Below are positions 39,394 to 51,900 of a stretch of DNA of 64,000 nt, one piece after another. The DNA lies in the NCBI GenBank assembly GCA_028622995.1, contig JAJQJQ010000043.1:1240001-1304000 (forward strand). The letters are read 5' to 3'. The notes under the pieces are model-generated. The model was not told where the DNA came from and did not search any database. It worked only from the letters and a program-made list of their open reading frames with translations. The DNA is from Panagrolaimus kolymaensis. Taxonomy: Eukaryota; Nematoda; Chromadorea; Rhabditida; Panagrolaimidae. The position numbers and the translations under genes were made by a program. The number at the start of each line of letters is the position of its first letter. Positions within the stretch are counted from its first letter, which is position 1.

Positions 39394-40294
39394 TTATAAA
39401 ATAAATTTGTTAATAAAACATATATATAAAAAAAGAAAGAAGCAAACAAATTTAATTTTTATTTTAATTTTTTGTTTCCAATGATTAAAGTAAAAAATAA
39501 TAAAGAAATTGAATGAAATGATTCAATAAGTTTTATTGTTTTTGATAATAATGAGTAATAATATAACCACCACAACTGCTGCCACTGTTGTATTTGTTGA
39601 TTGGTTCTTGGTCAACAACTTTGGACCTTGAAAATAAAATAAAAACAGCAAAGCAAAAAAAAAAAGCAACATCGTCTGCTTTTTTTCTTCTTCTTTAGCG
39701 ATGAGATAAATTTTCGTTTCAAGATTTTTAATGACACACAAAAAGGAATTTGAATATCATTATTTTTTCTTCACCAAAGTCAATTTCAACTTTGTTTTTG
39801 GTTTCAACAAAGGTAGTTCTAAATTTCTTTCATATTTTTTTTACTTGCAAAAAGTTTTTGGAAAATTTATCCCATTTCTTTGTTAAATTTATTGGGCAAC
39901 AAAATCAATGGGTTTTCGTTATTCTTTTAACATGAGATAAAATCGGTTTTGTAGCACTCGACATCCTTTTATTTATCAATGCTTTAAAAAAAGCAAGCAA
40001 ATCTAAAATCGTTTGCTACTATTTTTAATCTAAAAATATAATATCAAGGAAAGCTTTTTTGTTAGCACATTTTTTATTGAATTGACTATACTTTTTTTAT
40101 TTTATTGTAACTGTTTTTTTTTTTTGAGAAAAAGTTTTTAATCAAAAAATTTCTATTGAAAAATTACACAAAAAAGAAGGAGAAAATTAAAATGAAGCGT
40201 GAAGCTTGGTACATGATTTTACGTATAAAAGCAAGCGAGGAAAAATCTCAAAAATGCATAGTCAAGGTTCTTACTTTTTTTTTACATAAAAAAA
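39394..40294. promoter_or_regulatory. Divergent intergenic region between ABCC10-like (-) and the small secreted gene (+)
   Basis: About 0.9 kb separates the two start codons. It is A/T-rich with long T-runs and contains no AACTG-type block. It probably holds the promoters of both genes. No TATA or initiator element can be told from the AT background, and no exon is supported. Confidence 0.45.
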
Positions 40295-41386
40295 ATGCTT
40301 TCAAGATTGTTTATTTGCTTTTTGGCTGCTGAATTAGTTGTTTATACTTTGGTAAATATTTTTTTTTAACTGACACAAATTATTTTAAGATTACACTAGC
40401 ATTTTTTTTTTCAGGCGTGTATGGCAACTCAAACCGCTCAATTACCTGGTGAACCTGGAGATCCAGGCATTCCAGGATTACCTGGAATTAGAGGCAAACG
40501 TGACGCGGAAGAAGATTCACATAATTTATTGTATATTATGACTCAAGAAACAAGCTTTCAAAAAGCTAAGGAATTAGTTGAGGCCCAACGTGATAAGCTT
40601 CTCAAAAAGGTTGGTTTATGTGAATTTCGAATTTCAAGAAAGAAAAAAATAAAACTGTTGCCAATATTTTCAAAGGTTAAAACGAGGCATTAAAGAAATT
40701 AATGGATTTTTATAAATCTTAAAAAAATAAAACTGCGTTGAAAAAAATAGCAAGAAAATATTTTTTTGGTGTTTTATTTAGCAAAATAAAAAACGAACAA
40801 ACACGCCTAATTATAAAAGAAAGGAAAAAGTTGTAATTTTGGGTTAAAAAAATACATACTTTTAAAAAGCTGTGATTGTTTTGTGCCAGATTAATCTAAT
40901 TAATTTGTTTACTGAAATTTAACTGGATTTTTATTTTTTAAATTTTGAGGACTTAAAACTGCGAATCGTTATTTCAAACAGAAGAAATTAAAAAGTTTAA
41001 ATAAAAATTTATTCATGTTTTTTTCTTTTTTTTTTAAATAAAACTTTGTTATTTTTTTTCCTCAAACTAATTAGAAGAAGAAGAAAACTGATTAAAATAG
41101 AATTTCTTTGTTTTTTACACTAAAATCAAACCTTTTCTCTTTTTTTTAGCTCAAAACGTCTGAAAATATTTATGAATCAGCTGAAAAAGACTTAACTAAA
41201 CCTTTGACATTCGATGATGAAGGTGGATATCTTACTTCCGTAATCAGTTTAAATTCATTCCATAACGATGATCCCAAAGAATGTTATAATTTTGCTGAAA
41301 AAATTATGGTTTTAAATAATAAAGGTGATAGTTTAAAAAATGGAATTAAAATGGTTGCAAATTGCAATGGCGAACAATTTTATTAA
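40295..41386 (+). CDS. Small secreted protein with short collagen-like stretch
   Basis: Three exons: 40295-40351, 40415-40609, 41150-41386 (489 nt including stop, 162 residues). The first exon encodes a hydrophobic signal-peptide-like start (MLSRLFICFLAAELVVYTL). A run of five Gly-X-Y triplets follows (GEPGDPGIPGLPGIR), then GKR, then an acidic and charged region with likely helix (FQKAKELVEAQRDKLLKK) and a C-terminal part with two cysteines. Five triplets are too few for a stable triple helix by themselves. GKR after the triplets is a classical dibasic and amidation-type processing site, so a peptide precursor is possible. I do not recognise the family. The 540-bp second intron carries + strand AACTG copies; an AATAAA lies at 41424. 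Confidence 0.75.
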
Positions 41387-41423
41387 AACAAAAAAGCAGC
41401 GTTTATTGATGTTAAAAAGATTT

Positions 41424-41429
41424 AATAAA
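41424..41429 (+). terminator. Poly(A) signal of the small secreted gene
   Basis: AATAAA, 38 bases after the stop codon at 41386. Confidence 0.55.
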
Positions 41430-42613
41430 TATATATTTTTTTTAATATTTTGATTAGGCTTTTTTATATATTTTTATTTTGTTAATAATATTTTTAATTT
41501 TAAAAAAATAAATAAATACTGTAGTAATTTTGTAGAATTTTTTTATCGTTTTCCCATTTTGAAAAAACCAAGAATAATTAATTCTTTGATAAATCTTTTT
41601 TATGTAATTTCAAAGAAAAAGTTGCTTTAATTTAAATAAACTTTTTTATTTTGCTCAATCAAAGTTTTTTTATTTTTGTTTGTTTAATAAAAATATAAAT
41701 GAATTTTTTTGTGATTCCTTCAAAGTTTTTTCCCATCCAAATTTGACATATTTTTTTGGGTCAAGAAACTTTAAACAATTCACTTTTTTTGAAAACCCTG
41801 GGAAAGTTTATCTTTATTTTTGATTACGGAACTAAGTAATCCATCATTGTTTTCTCCTTTCCTTCTTCGTTCGTGATTAATTAGATGTTCCATTATTTTT
41901 TTATTATCTTTTTGAACTAAATTTCATCGCACTTTTCTGACTCCTCTTCTGTGTCTTTTTTTATCAAATAAAATTTGCAAATACATGTTTTAAAAATTTG
42001 TTAGAAAGAAAAAGAAGAAAGTTTCTAATGTCAAAAAGTTTTTAAGCATTAATTAAACATAAAATTTATTCTAACTTTGTAGCAATTTTTTATTTTCCTT
42101 TATAAAAACTTTTTGAAGACAGATAAAAGAGGAAATTTGTTTTTGTAAGAAAAAGAAAGAAAAGAAAAAATGCAATAATATTCGGTTGTTCGGAAAGTTC
42201 GCACCGCGATAAATCGAGTTGGCCAACTATGAGGAGCAAGGCTTATCAGATATTGTTTTTACCGATTTGTAACCTCCAATAATGGGCTTCGATGGGGCAC
42301 AATAGGTTTTTAAAAGTATTGGCTTGTCATGGAATTAATGGCACCTAAAGCATTAGGATGCCAACATTGAGTGACAACATGATTTTTGACTTTTTCAGCT
42401 TTTGTTTTTGATGTTATTCTTTTATGAAAACAATTTTATATGTCAGAAATTACTACTACTAAAAGATTTAGTAACAATTCACGATACTTTAATAGCCAAT
42501 CATAGCTATTTAATAGCAAAAAGGGTACTAAAGGTATATAGCAGCCATTTATCGAAGAATTTAGTTATGGTGAAAAAAGCTATGTTTTGTGTAACAATAT
42601 GAAATAAACTTAC
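41430..42613. other. Intergenic region with a possible mariner-like remnant
   Basis: A/T-rich DNA without AACTG copies. Around 42183-42400 the composition becomes mixed. It begins GGTTGTTCGGAAAGTTCG, which resembles the terminal sequences of some mariner elements. No matching inverted end or TA duplication was found and no transposase frame is open, so the assignment is weak. No gene is supported. Confidence 0.25.
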
Positions 42614-42717
42614 TTTGCAACCCTTTCTTCCAAGTTTTCTTTGCGATACGGTAAACCAGTATAAGGATTGATTTCTTCTGGGATTTCGATTTCAGGAAAT
42701 GGTTGAAGAAATGACAT
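42614..42717 (-). CDS. Possible orphan 5' coding exon
   Basis: A - strand ATG at 42717 opens 34 codons that look like normal protein rather than A/T-run translation: MSFLQPFPEIEIPEEINPY followed by TGLPYRKENLEERVA. The frame then meets a good donor, AA followed by GTAAGT. No acceptor continuing the frame was found in the 1.2 kb downstream. It may be the first exon of a gene with small or distant exons, or the remnant of a broken gene. The protein is not recognised. Confidence 0.35.
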
Positions 42718-45700
42718 CTTGAAGAATTCGAACAAAGTAAAAAATGACTTTGCAAGAGTTTGTTGTAAAAAAAAATTTGTTGAAAACCAAAAGGAACAAC
42801 AACAAAAAGCTTTTGCAAAAGGCTGGCTTACACAGATTTTCTTTTCGTGGCAGTATTCAAAAAAGTTTCAAACTTGCTCTTTTTAATTTGGTTTGCAAAC
42901 TTTATCTTTTTTTTTACAAAATTACAAACAAATGTTCGCCATGATTGCTTGCTTTTTATTAATGAATAATTTTTTTTCTCCTTCTCATAAAGAAAAATAT
43001 GGACATATTTGTTTGTTACCTTCCACACCTAATCCATTTTTTTTATTAGGGCAAGTGGAATATTTTAATTTGCAGGTTTTCATTTTTAAATTTGGACGTC
43101 GTCATTTTATTTAAGCTTGTTTTTCTCTCTTTCATCAATTATGTATATGAAGTTTCTTAAAATATTTTGGCCCCTCTTTTTTTTAAAACTCTTCTTTAAT
43201 ATATTTTTGATGATTTTAGGAAAAAAAGATGTTTGATGCAAATATTTTTGTAAGAATAGAAAAACAAAAACGCAATAAAATCCATGAATAAATAATAATT
43301 TGAATTACTATGGCTCCCGAGTCTTTGAAAGGAGCCGATGATGAAGATGATAGGCAGGAAACAAAATGGAGCTGGTAATGAAGCTTAGATTTAACCCTTT
43401 TTGCTATCTATTAAAAAATCATGGCTTTGGCCTAAACATAGAAGACTCGGGTTGAATTTCAGGAGTGCTCAGAATCATTTTAAGGCTTTCTTCGATGTGA
43501 AATAAATATTTTTTCGATAACAAAAGTTTTCAAAATGTTTACAAAAAAAGTTATATCAAAGTGTGGAGTTTGGACTTTTAATTAACCGGAAATAATAACC
43601 AGAATTTTTGTGGGTTAGAACGAAGCTAACTAAAACTGAGAGAAATCAAGCATTAAATTAAACTTTATAATTATTTTCGGTGATTATTTATTTGTATTTT
43701 TTTTTCTTAATCAAAACTGTTTACTTTTTTCACTTCTAACTTTTGAAATTTTTTTTTCTCACTGTCTTCAAAAAAACCTCCATTTTCAAACATCTCAAAA
43801 CAAAAAACAAGCATTTTTTTTAAAATTTAAAGTTTCTTTTCTATTCTTTTTTTTGTTGCCAAAGTAACAAAAGAAAAACCCTTGCTTTCGCTTGCTTACA
43901 TTTTTTTCTTCTTCTTTCAAATTTGATGACCTCACAAATTTTTTTTATTACGTCAAAACGGGATAATCTCTTTCTCTATTTTTTCTTATATATATTTTTT
44001 AACGAAATATGAAAATTTGGAGGGAATGAATCCTCCTCATATCTACCCTACTTAATTTATTATCCTCTCATCCATGAGAGGCAGGCAAGACAACTACACT
44101 CACCACCAACGACCGACGACGACGACTCATAGCCGCCTCTAAAAGCCAGCAACCACCACCAAGACATTCAAGAGTTTTCTTTCTAAATTAAAAAAATTGA
44201 AAAAACAAAAAAATAAGTCTTCGAAGATTAACTCCGAGAAGAAGAAAAAAAAAGAAGCTAAAGTCCCTATTTTTTATATTCATATTTCTTATTTTGTGAC
44301 CCTTCTTCGTTCGTCGACGCTGACACCGGAAAAAAAATGTGTTATATAAAAAAGTTTATGTCTCTCGTTTGCTTCCTTTTTATTACAGGAAATGAATTTG
44401 GATGATAAATGTTTTTTTTACTTACTTTATGAATTTATAAGCGTTCCAAGTCCCCTTATCTTCTTCGTATTTAAATATATGTATTTTTTTAATGAATCAT
44501 TTACATGACAAAGTTGTTTATGTTTTTTTTTTGTCGAAAAAAAACGTTTTTTAGAAAATGCATGAATTTTATTTTTTTTTGTTTGGAAATAAACTTAAAG
44601 GGTGGTCTTAGAAACTGTTGCTGTGCGTCATTTTTGATTTAAAATTTATTTTTAAAAAGTTGCTTGAAAAAACTGTGAACTAATTTTTTCGAATTATCAA
44701 AAAATAAAACTGTATTTTAAAGATTACTCATAACCGAAATCAAATTTAAACAGGATTTTGCCATAGTAATTCTAGCGATGATCGATAACTGGGAGATAAT
44801 TTTTTTTGAGCTTCTACCTATCTAAAAAAAATAAATCATAAACTGTGTGGATTTTTACTTTAGAAAAAATTTAACTGTTTTGAATTTAATTTTGGTACGA
44901 AAAAACTGTTGAGCTTTATGGATGGTTTCATGCCAAAAAATTTGTCGAAAATTTTTTTGTTCCTAGAAATTTTTTTTCTTCTGCTTTTGCAATATTTAAA
45001 ACTTTTTTTTAATCAGAAAATACATTATTTAAAAACTGATTACCTTTAATAAGAATTTTTTAAGTATTGATCTTTTACATATGTATCTAAAAAAAATCTT
45101 ATTTAAAACTGAATATGAGTATACACTGAGAAAAATAAAAAGTGTGACATTTTCGGTCACACAGGGAAAATAAATATACAGTGGTTGGCTCGATAAATTT
45201 TGTAAGGTTTATTTTTCCTTATTTTCGTTTCTCCACAAAGTGTACTCAACAGTTTTATTAATTTGTGGTTGGAAAAAAAAAAGTAGTCAAAATTTTGTCA
45301 CACAGGTGTGCCGTTGTTGTACAACAGAATTTTGAATACTTTTTTTTTTCCAACCACAAAATAATAAAACTGTTGAGTACACATTGTGGAGAAACTAAAA
45401 TAAAAAAATTTAAACCTTACAAAATTTATCGGACCAACCACCATATATTTATTTTCCTTGTCACACCAAAAGTGTGACACGAAAAATTTTTCTCAGTGTA
45501 CTATAATTTATTAATTAAATGTAAAAAAAATATTTTTAAAAAATAATACAATAAAAATATTAAATTTCAAGATAAATTTAAAATTTTTGTAATATTTTTT
45601 TTTAAACTTTAATTATACAGCTTTTTTTTCCAAACCTGTAATTCATCATCTTTCATGGCATTTATTTATGTATAACCATTAATTAATTTTTTATGTTCAG

Positions 45701-45923
45701 TTGAAAACTTTTCTTTTTTTTATTATAAACTGTCGCAATTTTTTTCTTTGTCTTTTTTTTTAATTCTATGTTTTATTGACAAACGCCGCCTTCCTTCCTC
45801 TTTTCTTTCTTTTTTTTAAAGGTTAAAAAACAACAAACAAGAATGTCTAATTGGCATCTATTTTATTTTATAGAAAAAAAAATTTTCATTATTTATTCTT
45901 CATATTCAAAACATTTAATTCTA
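42718..45923. other. Intergenic region upstream of the annexin gene
   Basis: 42718-43620 and 43750-44600 lack the AACTG motif. A GC-richer patch at about 44075-44160 (CACTCACCACCAACGACCG and ACGACGACGACTC) is a candidate promoter or non-coding first exon of the annexin gene, 1.8 kb before its start codon. From about 44612 dense + strand AACTG copies begin. A TA-flanked MITE lies at 45124-45498. No exon is supported before 45924. Confidence 0.45.
45124..45498. mobile_element. Tc1/mariner-type MITE, about 375 bp
   Basis: The ends are inverted repeats starting CACTGAGAAAAAT. TA lies directly outside both (45122-45123 and 45499-45500), the expected target duplication for Tc1/mariner. Long stretches of the two halves are inverted copies, for example GTGTACTCAACAGTTTTATT near 45239 and its complement near 45364, and GGTTGGAAAAAAAAAA with its partner. 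No transposase frame is present. The element carries one AACTG in each orientation as part of its own palindrome. Confidence 0.85.
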
Positions 45924-48900
45924 ATGTCTAAGAATCAAATAAAAACTACTCCTCCCCCACCTCCACCCAAAGGAGGAGCAACAACAACAACATCAGGGGC
46001 AAGCGGAAGTTTGGCTAAAGTAAAAACAAAATCAAAAACAACGACAATTCTCAAAGGTCCCATTATAAGTGTGGATGTTCATCCACCAGAAGACGACGAA
46101 ATAATGATTGATGGTTCTAAAGAAAATATTGGTCGAAGCAGCAGAGGCAACAAAAATAAGGATAATGGATTTTTAGTAAGTTTTTATTTTATTTTATTTT
46201 TAACTGAAATCACATGAAAATAAATTATGTTTCTAAATTTTTTTTCTTAAATACTTTAAATAATAAAACTGACAAGCATCGCTTTAGCAGGGACAAAAAA
46301 ATGTGGTAATCACAAAAAAAGGTCCACCAATTCTAATGGAAATTTTTTTAATATGAAACAGGGTAAATCCAAGTTCAACGCTTATCATTAGCGGATTTTT
46401 AATTTAAATATACTCTCTTTTTTTTCTTTCGATTTTTATCTATTTTTGTACTATGGTTGAATTAATTTTAAAAACTGAATATGCCATAATCCAAAAATAA
46501 AATAAAAATTATTGCTTCTTTTTTTTAATAACTGTCGTAACAGCTTAAGCCATTCGTCCTTATTTAAACTGCAACATCATTTGGCCGAGTTAATTGAGAT
46601 ACTTAAATTTTTAATTAAACTGAAGAAATTGAACTGGACTGAATTCCTTAATCAAATTTTTTTGGACACCAATTTTATAAGTATTTTTGCCCAAACAAAT
46701 TACTATTTTATTTTTATTTCAAGTAAATATATTTTTTAACTGAGGCTTGGTTAACAGCTTGTGTATTCACAAATTCGATTTTTATTTTTGTACTTTTTTT
46801 ATTATTAAAAACTGTTTCGTCATTATATAGTTTTTTCATACTTTTTTTATTACCTTTTTTGTACTATGATTTAATTTATTTTTTAAAACTGAAATTTAAC
46901 AACATTGTTGTTAAAATCTCCCTACTTTTTTTCTTTCTTTTTTTTATTACACATTTTTTAAAACTGTTTAGAAGATTTGCTATCGGAATCTTCCTGCTTT
47001 TAGTAATATTTTTTATTTTTTGGCAAAAAAATAAGAAAATAAAAAGAAAATAAAATTGATAGCCAAAAACATGGAGAAAAATTGCGTGTTTCCATTCACT
47101 CCTGTTTTTTTTTTTTCATCTTCAAAATTGCTCACATTTAATACATTGAGAGAGAAAAAGAACTTTAGTGAATAATAAAGTAAAATTAATACTTTATCAT
47201 TTAATAACGCAAGCACATGCTTCATTAATCCTTTTTTCTTTTCTTTCTATTTTATAGCTATAATTTTTTATGTAAACACCTTTCATTTTTCTTTTTCGTC
47301 TAAAGGTCTTCTTCCAGTGAACTTTTCCTTGGTTATAGACTTTTTTAATTAACACAAAAAAAGAAAAGTGTGTTTTGAGTGAATTAAAACTAATAAAAAA
47401 AGCCTTTAGTAAAACTGTGCTTCTTATGACTTTCATTACTCATGGAAGGGGATTATTATTTAGAAGGCATTAATAAATTGCTCATTGCTTTGATGAACCA
47501 AATGCACTTTTAAACTGGAACCAATCAAACATAGCGGAATTCAGATTTTTTAAACTGAAGTGTAACAAATAAAGAAAAAAAAATTTTTTTGTCTGGTTTT
47601 TTTTAACATTAAACTGGAGACTTGAAATCGAAAGAAAAAAAGCTTCACAAAAATGAAAACAGAGAAATAAATACACTAGCTTTTTTTTTGCTGTGAGACA
47701 ACTATAAACTGTGTTTTAAAAAAACTATCTCTCCATTTATTAATCCTTTCATAAATTCTAAACTTTTTTTAAAATATCAATGAGAGTCATTTGTAAAAAC
47801 TGAAGAAGTCTATTATTGTATGTTGCCAATAGTGTTCATTTCCCGTCCCGTTTTTGGAAAAAGACGGGGAAAAGCGGGGAAATTTTTTTTCGCGGGGAAG
47901 TCCCGCGGGACTTCTTCCCCGCGGGGAATTACGGGAAGTTTCATTATAAAAAATTTTTTATTGGGTTATTGACTTATTATGTCTTTTTTAATGTAATTTT
48001 GGTGTTCTTTATTTGTTATATAAGTCATTTGGGAAAGGTTTAGACGTTTTTAAATAATTTTTTAAAATTTGCAAATTTTTCGCGGGGAAAAAATATTGAC
48101 GGGGAATCCCCGCGGGGAAAACGACGGGGAAATTTTTTTGACGGGGAAGTCCCGCGGGGCTTCCCCGTCCCCGTCTCCGCGGGAAAAATCCCGTCCCGCG
48201 GGACGGGAAATGAACACTAGTTGCCAATTACTAATTATATCAATGGAAAAAATGACAAAATGCTTTTAGTCTATTTTTCTTGGAAAGGATAAAAACTGGA
48301 TTTCGGATCGTGAATTTGAAAAAAAAAATATTTAAAAAATGTGTTTGACTCCAAAAAATAAATTTTTCCAGTTAGGTTGAAACCTTGGGTACTTTTTTTG
48401 GATTCAAAGAACAAAAGCACAAAAGTGGAACAATTTTTTGTTAAAGAAAAAGCAATAAATTTTATTCCATCGGCTCATTTCAAAAATCCAAAACTATGGC
48501 GATTTCATTGTTTTCCAAAAAAAGAAATGTAATAAAAAAATTTTTATTGCTTTATTCCTTTTTCTTCTCCCAAAAATATTTGCATCAAACAAACATCATA
48601 TTTTTATTTTAAAAAAATCTTACAATGCGGGTTTGAAAACTGAAACAAAAAAAGTACAGTGACATACTTTTAGGTCACATGACTTTTTGATTTGAAAAAA
48701 AACTGTCTTGTTTGAAACTTATAAGTTTAAAATAAAATTTGAATATTTTTAATTTCTTATATAAAAACTGTGATAAGCCACGTCTGTGGACCTTAAAAAC
48801 TTTACAAAACTCTATTTTTTACACTTTTTTAACTTTTATAAAAAAATAAAAACAAACGTAAAATATCTTTTTTTCTCGATAATCCTAAAAACACGTGTCA

Positions 48901-51900
48901 TCATCGAAGTACGTCACAAAACAAAAAAATTATTTTTTCAAACATTTTTTATGGTTCAAAAATTGAATTTTATTTATTATTTCTTTATTACGTCTGTCAC
49001 AGATTTGTTTTTTTCCGTTTCATAAAGCATCTTTTTTTTAACTGCGATGATAAAAAGCGGATTATAAAAAAAAATAATACTAAAAAATATTACAAATAAT
49101 TTATAATTACCCGTTTTTTGTTGTTTTTGAAATTTTTTTGGGATAATTAACTGCAAAGACCTAAATTGGACGGCCTCTTCGCTACAAAACAAATGAATTA
49201 AAAAACTTTAAGAAACTGAGAAGCGTAATGTGATGATTAGAGAAAAACAAAACAATGAAAATAATTATATAACTGTAATTAATTATTTTAAATATTTAAA
49301 AAGGTCTTATTAAAACTGTACAATGTCAACGTAAATAGCAAAAATAAAAAGTTTAATTATTGGAAAAAAATGAGGATTATTTTCTTTGTATTTTTTTAGA
49401 CTTTGGTGAAAAATATTTAGTATAGATTTTTTTTAACTGTAACCCGAAAATTAGAGAGTAAATTGCTTGAAAATGAATAATTTTAAAAGTTAAAAATAAA
49501 CTTTTTTTTAATTGAATAACAGTTCATTTACATAATTAAAAAAAATTTTAGCCTTTCTTTAGAAACTTTCGAAAAAAGCTAAGCTTGATAGTCAATTTTT
49601 AAAACTGTTATAGTGGAAAAGATGAAAAAAAATAATTAGAATTCAATTTTAAAAAATATATATCTTTGTCATTCCTTTTTGTCACAGAACTGTTTTGAAT
49701 TTGTTAAATTTATTTCTCTAAACTGAATTCCCAACATCAAAATGGCATTAATTCGGATGGAAGCTTTGATAAAAAAAATTTTTTTTAAAACTGTCTTCTG
49801 GAAATGTTTCGATGAGTCAAAAAATAAATATGAAACATTTATAATTTTACTTTCTATAAACTGTAATTCTTCCTCGCCCATTTTGGTTTTTTTATAACTA
49901 GCTGGGTCCATCTTTGCTGAAAATTTAAAAAAAAAAGATTTTCTTTACAAGCCATAAAAAACTTTTTCAACAATTTTAATAGAAAAAAAATTATAAAACT
50001 GCGAGTGAGATAGATGGCATTGTTAATTTCAATATTAGAAACATTTTTAACTTTGATTTTGTATAAAACTGAATTTCTTATTGGCTTTCTTATTTATAAA
50101 ACTAAACAACCCATGCTCGTTGGCTTTTTTAAATTTTATAATCAAAACTGTGTGTAATCCTTTTATCATTTTTTATTTAACAAGTCTTAGCAAAAAATAA
50201 TCATACATACATGTCCCGTGCAACTAACTAGTCACGATTTCCACATTTTTTCGTCACAAAAAAAATATATGAATATATAATATAAATGTTTTTTGGCAAC
50301 TAAACATTCTTTCGACATTCTATCCATCTTCTTTTTCGCTACCTTTTTTTTAAGCAAGCGAATTTTTAATCCTATCCCTTCAATGTTTTTTTTTGCCAAG
50401 CAAGCTAAAGAAAGATTAAATAAATAAATGTATATATATATTATTCTTTGACTCTTTTAATAATTTATTTTTTTCATCTTTAAACAAATTCCAAAACATT
50501 TGCGTGTGTTTTCGTCTTTTTTTGTTATCTGTCATGCCACACACTCAAAAAAAAAATACATATGCTTAAAAAGTAATTAAAAATTTACGATTTAAGAAAT
50601 CTAAAAATTTATTTAAATAAAAAAACATTATTTTTATTTTATAATTTTTTCTAAAGCTTATTTTTTTTAGTCATCCTCGCATCGAAAATTTACAACACCC
50701 ACAACCAAACAACGTGATTCCTCCAATTCAAATTCAACTTTACGCCAACCTCGAATAGTTCGAGCTGTATCAGTTGCATCCGGAGAAATTCCATTACCTC
50801 CTCAAACTATTCCTAAGTTAAAACAGCGTCAATCGTCTGAAGGGGAAAATAATCATCCAGATATTGACGGACATCGTCGACGCTTACAAAGGCTAAATAT
50901 GCCTGTTGTATATCGACTTTATGAATCTCAGGTAAAGTTTGTTTTTTGGATTTGATTTTTTTTATTGAATTAAATAAAATTATTAAAATAAATAAATGAA
51001 ATTTTTAAAAACTGGGATGACGGAACTTTTATTTTTTAGAAAATAAATTTAACTGAAAATTTTCAAAATTTCTGAGAAATTTTAATTTTCATGAGAAGAA
51101 AAAAATAAAACAAAATTTTCACGACTTCTTTCGAGTAACCATTCACAAAAAAATAAATAATATGGAAACCTGCTATTCCAAAATAGAAGGATATTTTTAC
51201 AATTTTTAGAAACTGAAACTGACAAAACAAAATTCACAGATATTTGTTTGGTTTTCTTAAAAAACTGACGCAATCAATATCCCTTTTTTGGATAAAATTT
51301 TAACTTTTATTTTTAAGCAACGCTTGTATTTAATAAATTAAAACTGTACATTTAATTACAAAATAAGGAAGAAGAAAAACTGGAATTAAAAGCTTTGTTG
51401 TAAACTGTCGACATTTTCCATAATGTGAATTGTCAAAGGCTTTTTTAAACTGAACTTTATAAATTTTCACTTTTAACATTTACATTTATCCTTTTGGTGT
51501 GTTTTTATTTTTATTTTAAAACTGTCCAAATCTTAGGTTAGTCATAAATTTTCTAATAAAATGGAGATAACGGTTGCCGAGGTTTTTTCATATCCTCCAA
51601 AATTTTGTAACTTTTTTTAATTCCCAAAAAATCAAATAAAATATTCATTCTTTAATTAACTGTTATTCTTCTTTTCTTCAGTGCGAAGAATATCATGGAA
51701 CCATCATTGGTCCAGATGATGATGATTTTCACCCTGAAGAAGCAAGCAAATCTTTGCGACAAGCTTTAAGCGCCGGAATTCGTAAGTTTATTTTTTCATT
51801 TTTTAAACTGAGGGACAATTTTTTTTGTTGAAATTTATTTTTAAATTATATAAACTGCGGCGAGCTCGATCATTTAGGGAAAAGGAAAATTTTATTTTAA

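Noticed and set aside
43316..43452. Short inverted pair CCCGAGTCTT / AAGACTCGGG and a 22-codon frame starting at an ATG near 43312
   Set aside because: Only 10 bp are inverted and no target duplication or longer arms are present. The frame ends at once without a convincing donor.
8160..46815. Canonical C. elegans 21U-RNA upstream core CTGTTTCA
   Set aside because: A few partial matches such as AACTGTTTC occur (near 8171, 16168, 19078, 28572, 46811), but I saw no full CTGTTTCA and no enrichment. A classical Ruby motif therefore cannot be claimed.
48640..48700. Small hairpin GTGAC...GTCAC near 48660
   Set aside because: The stem is only five or six bases, as expected by chance, with no target duplication.
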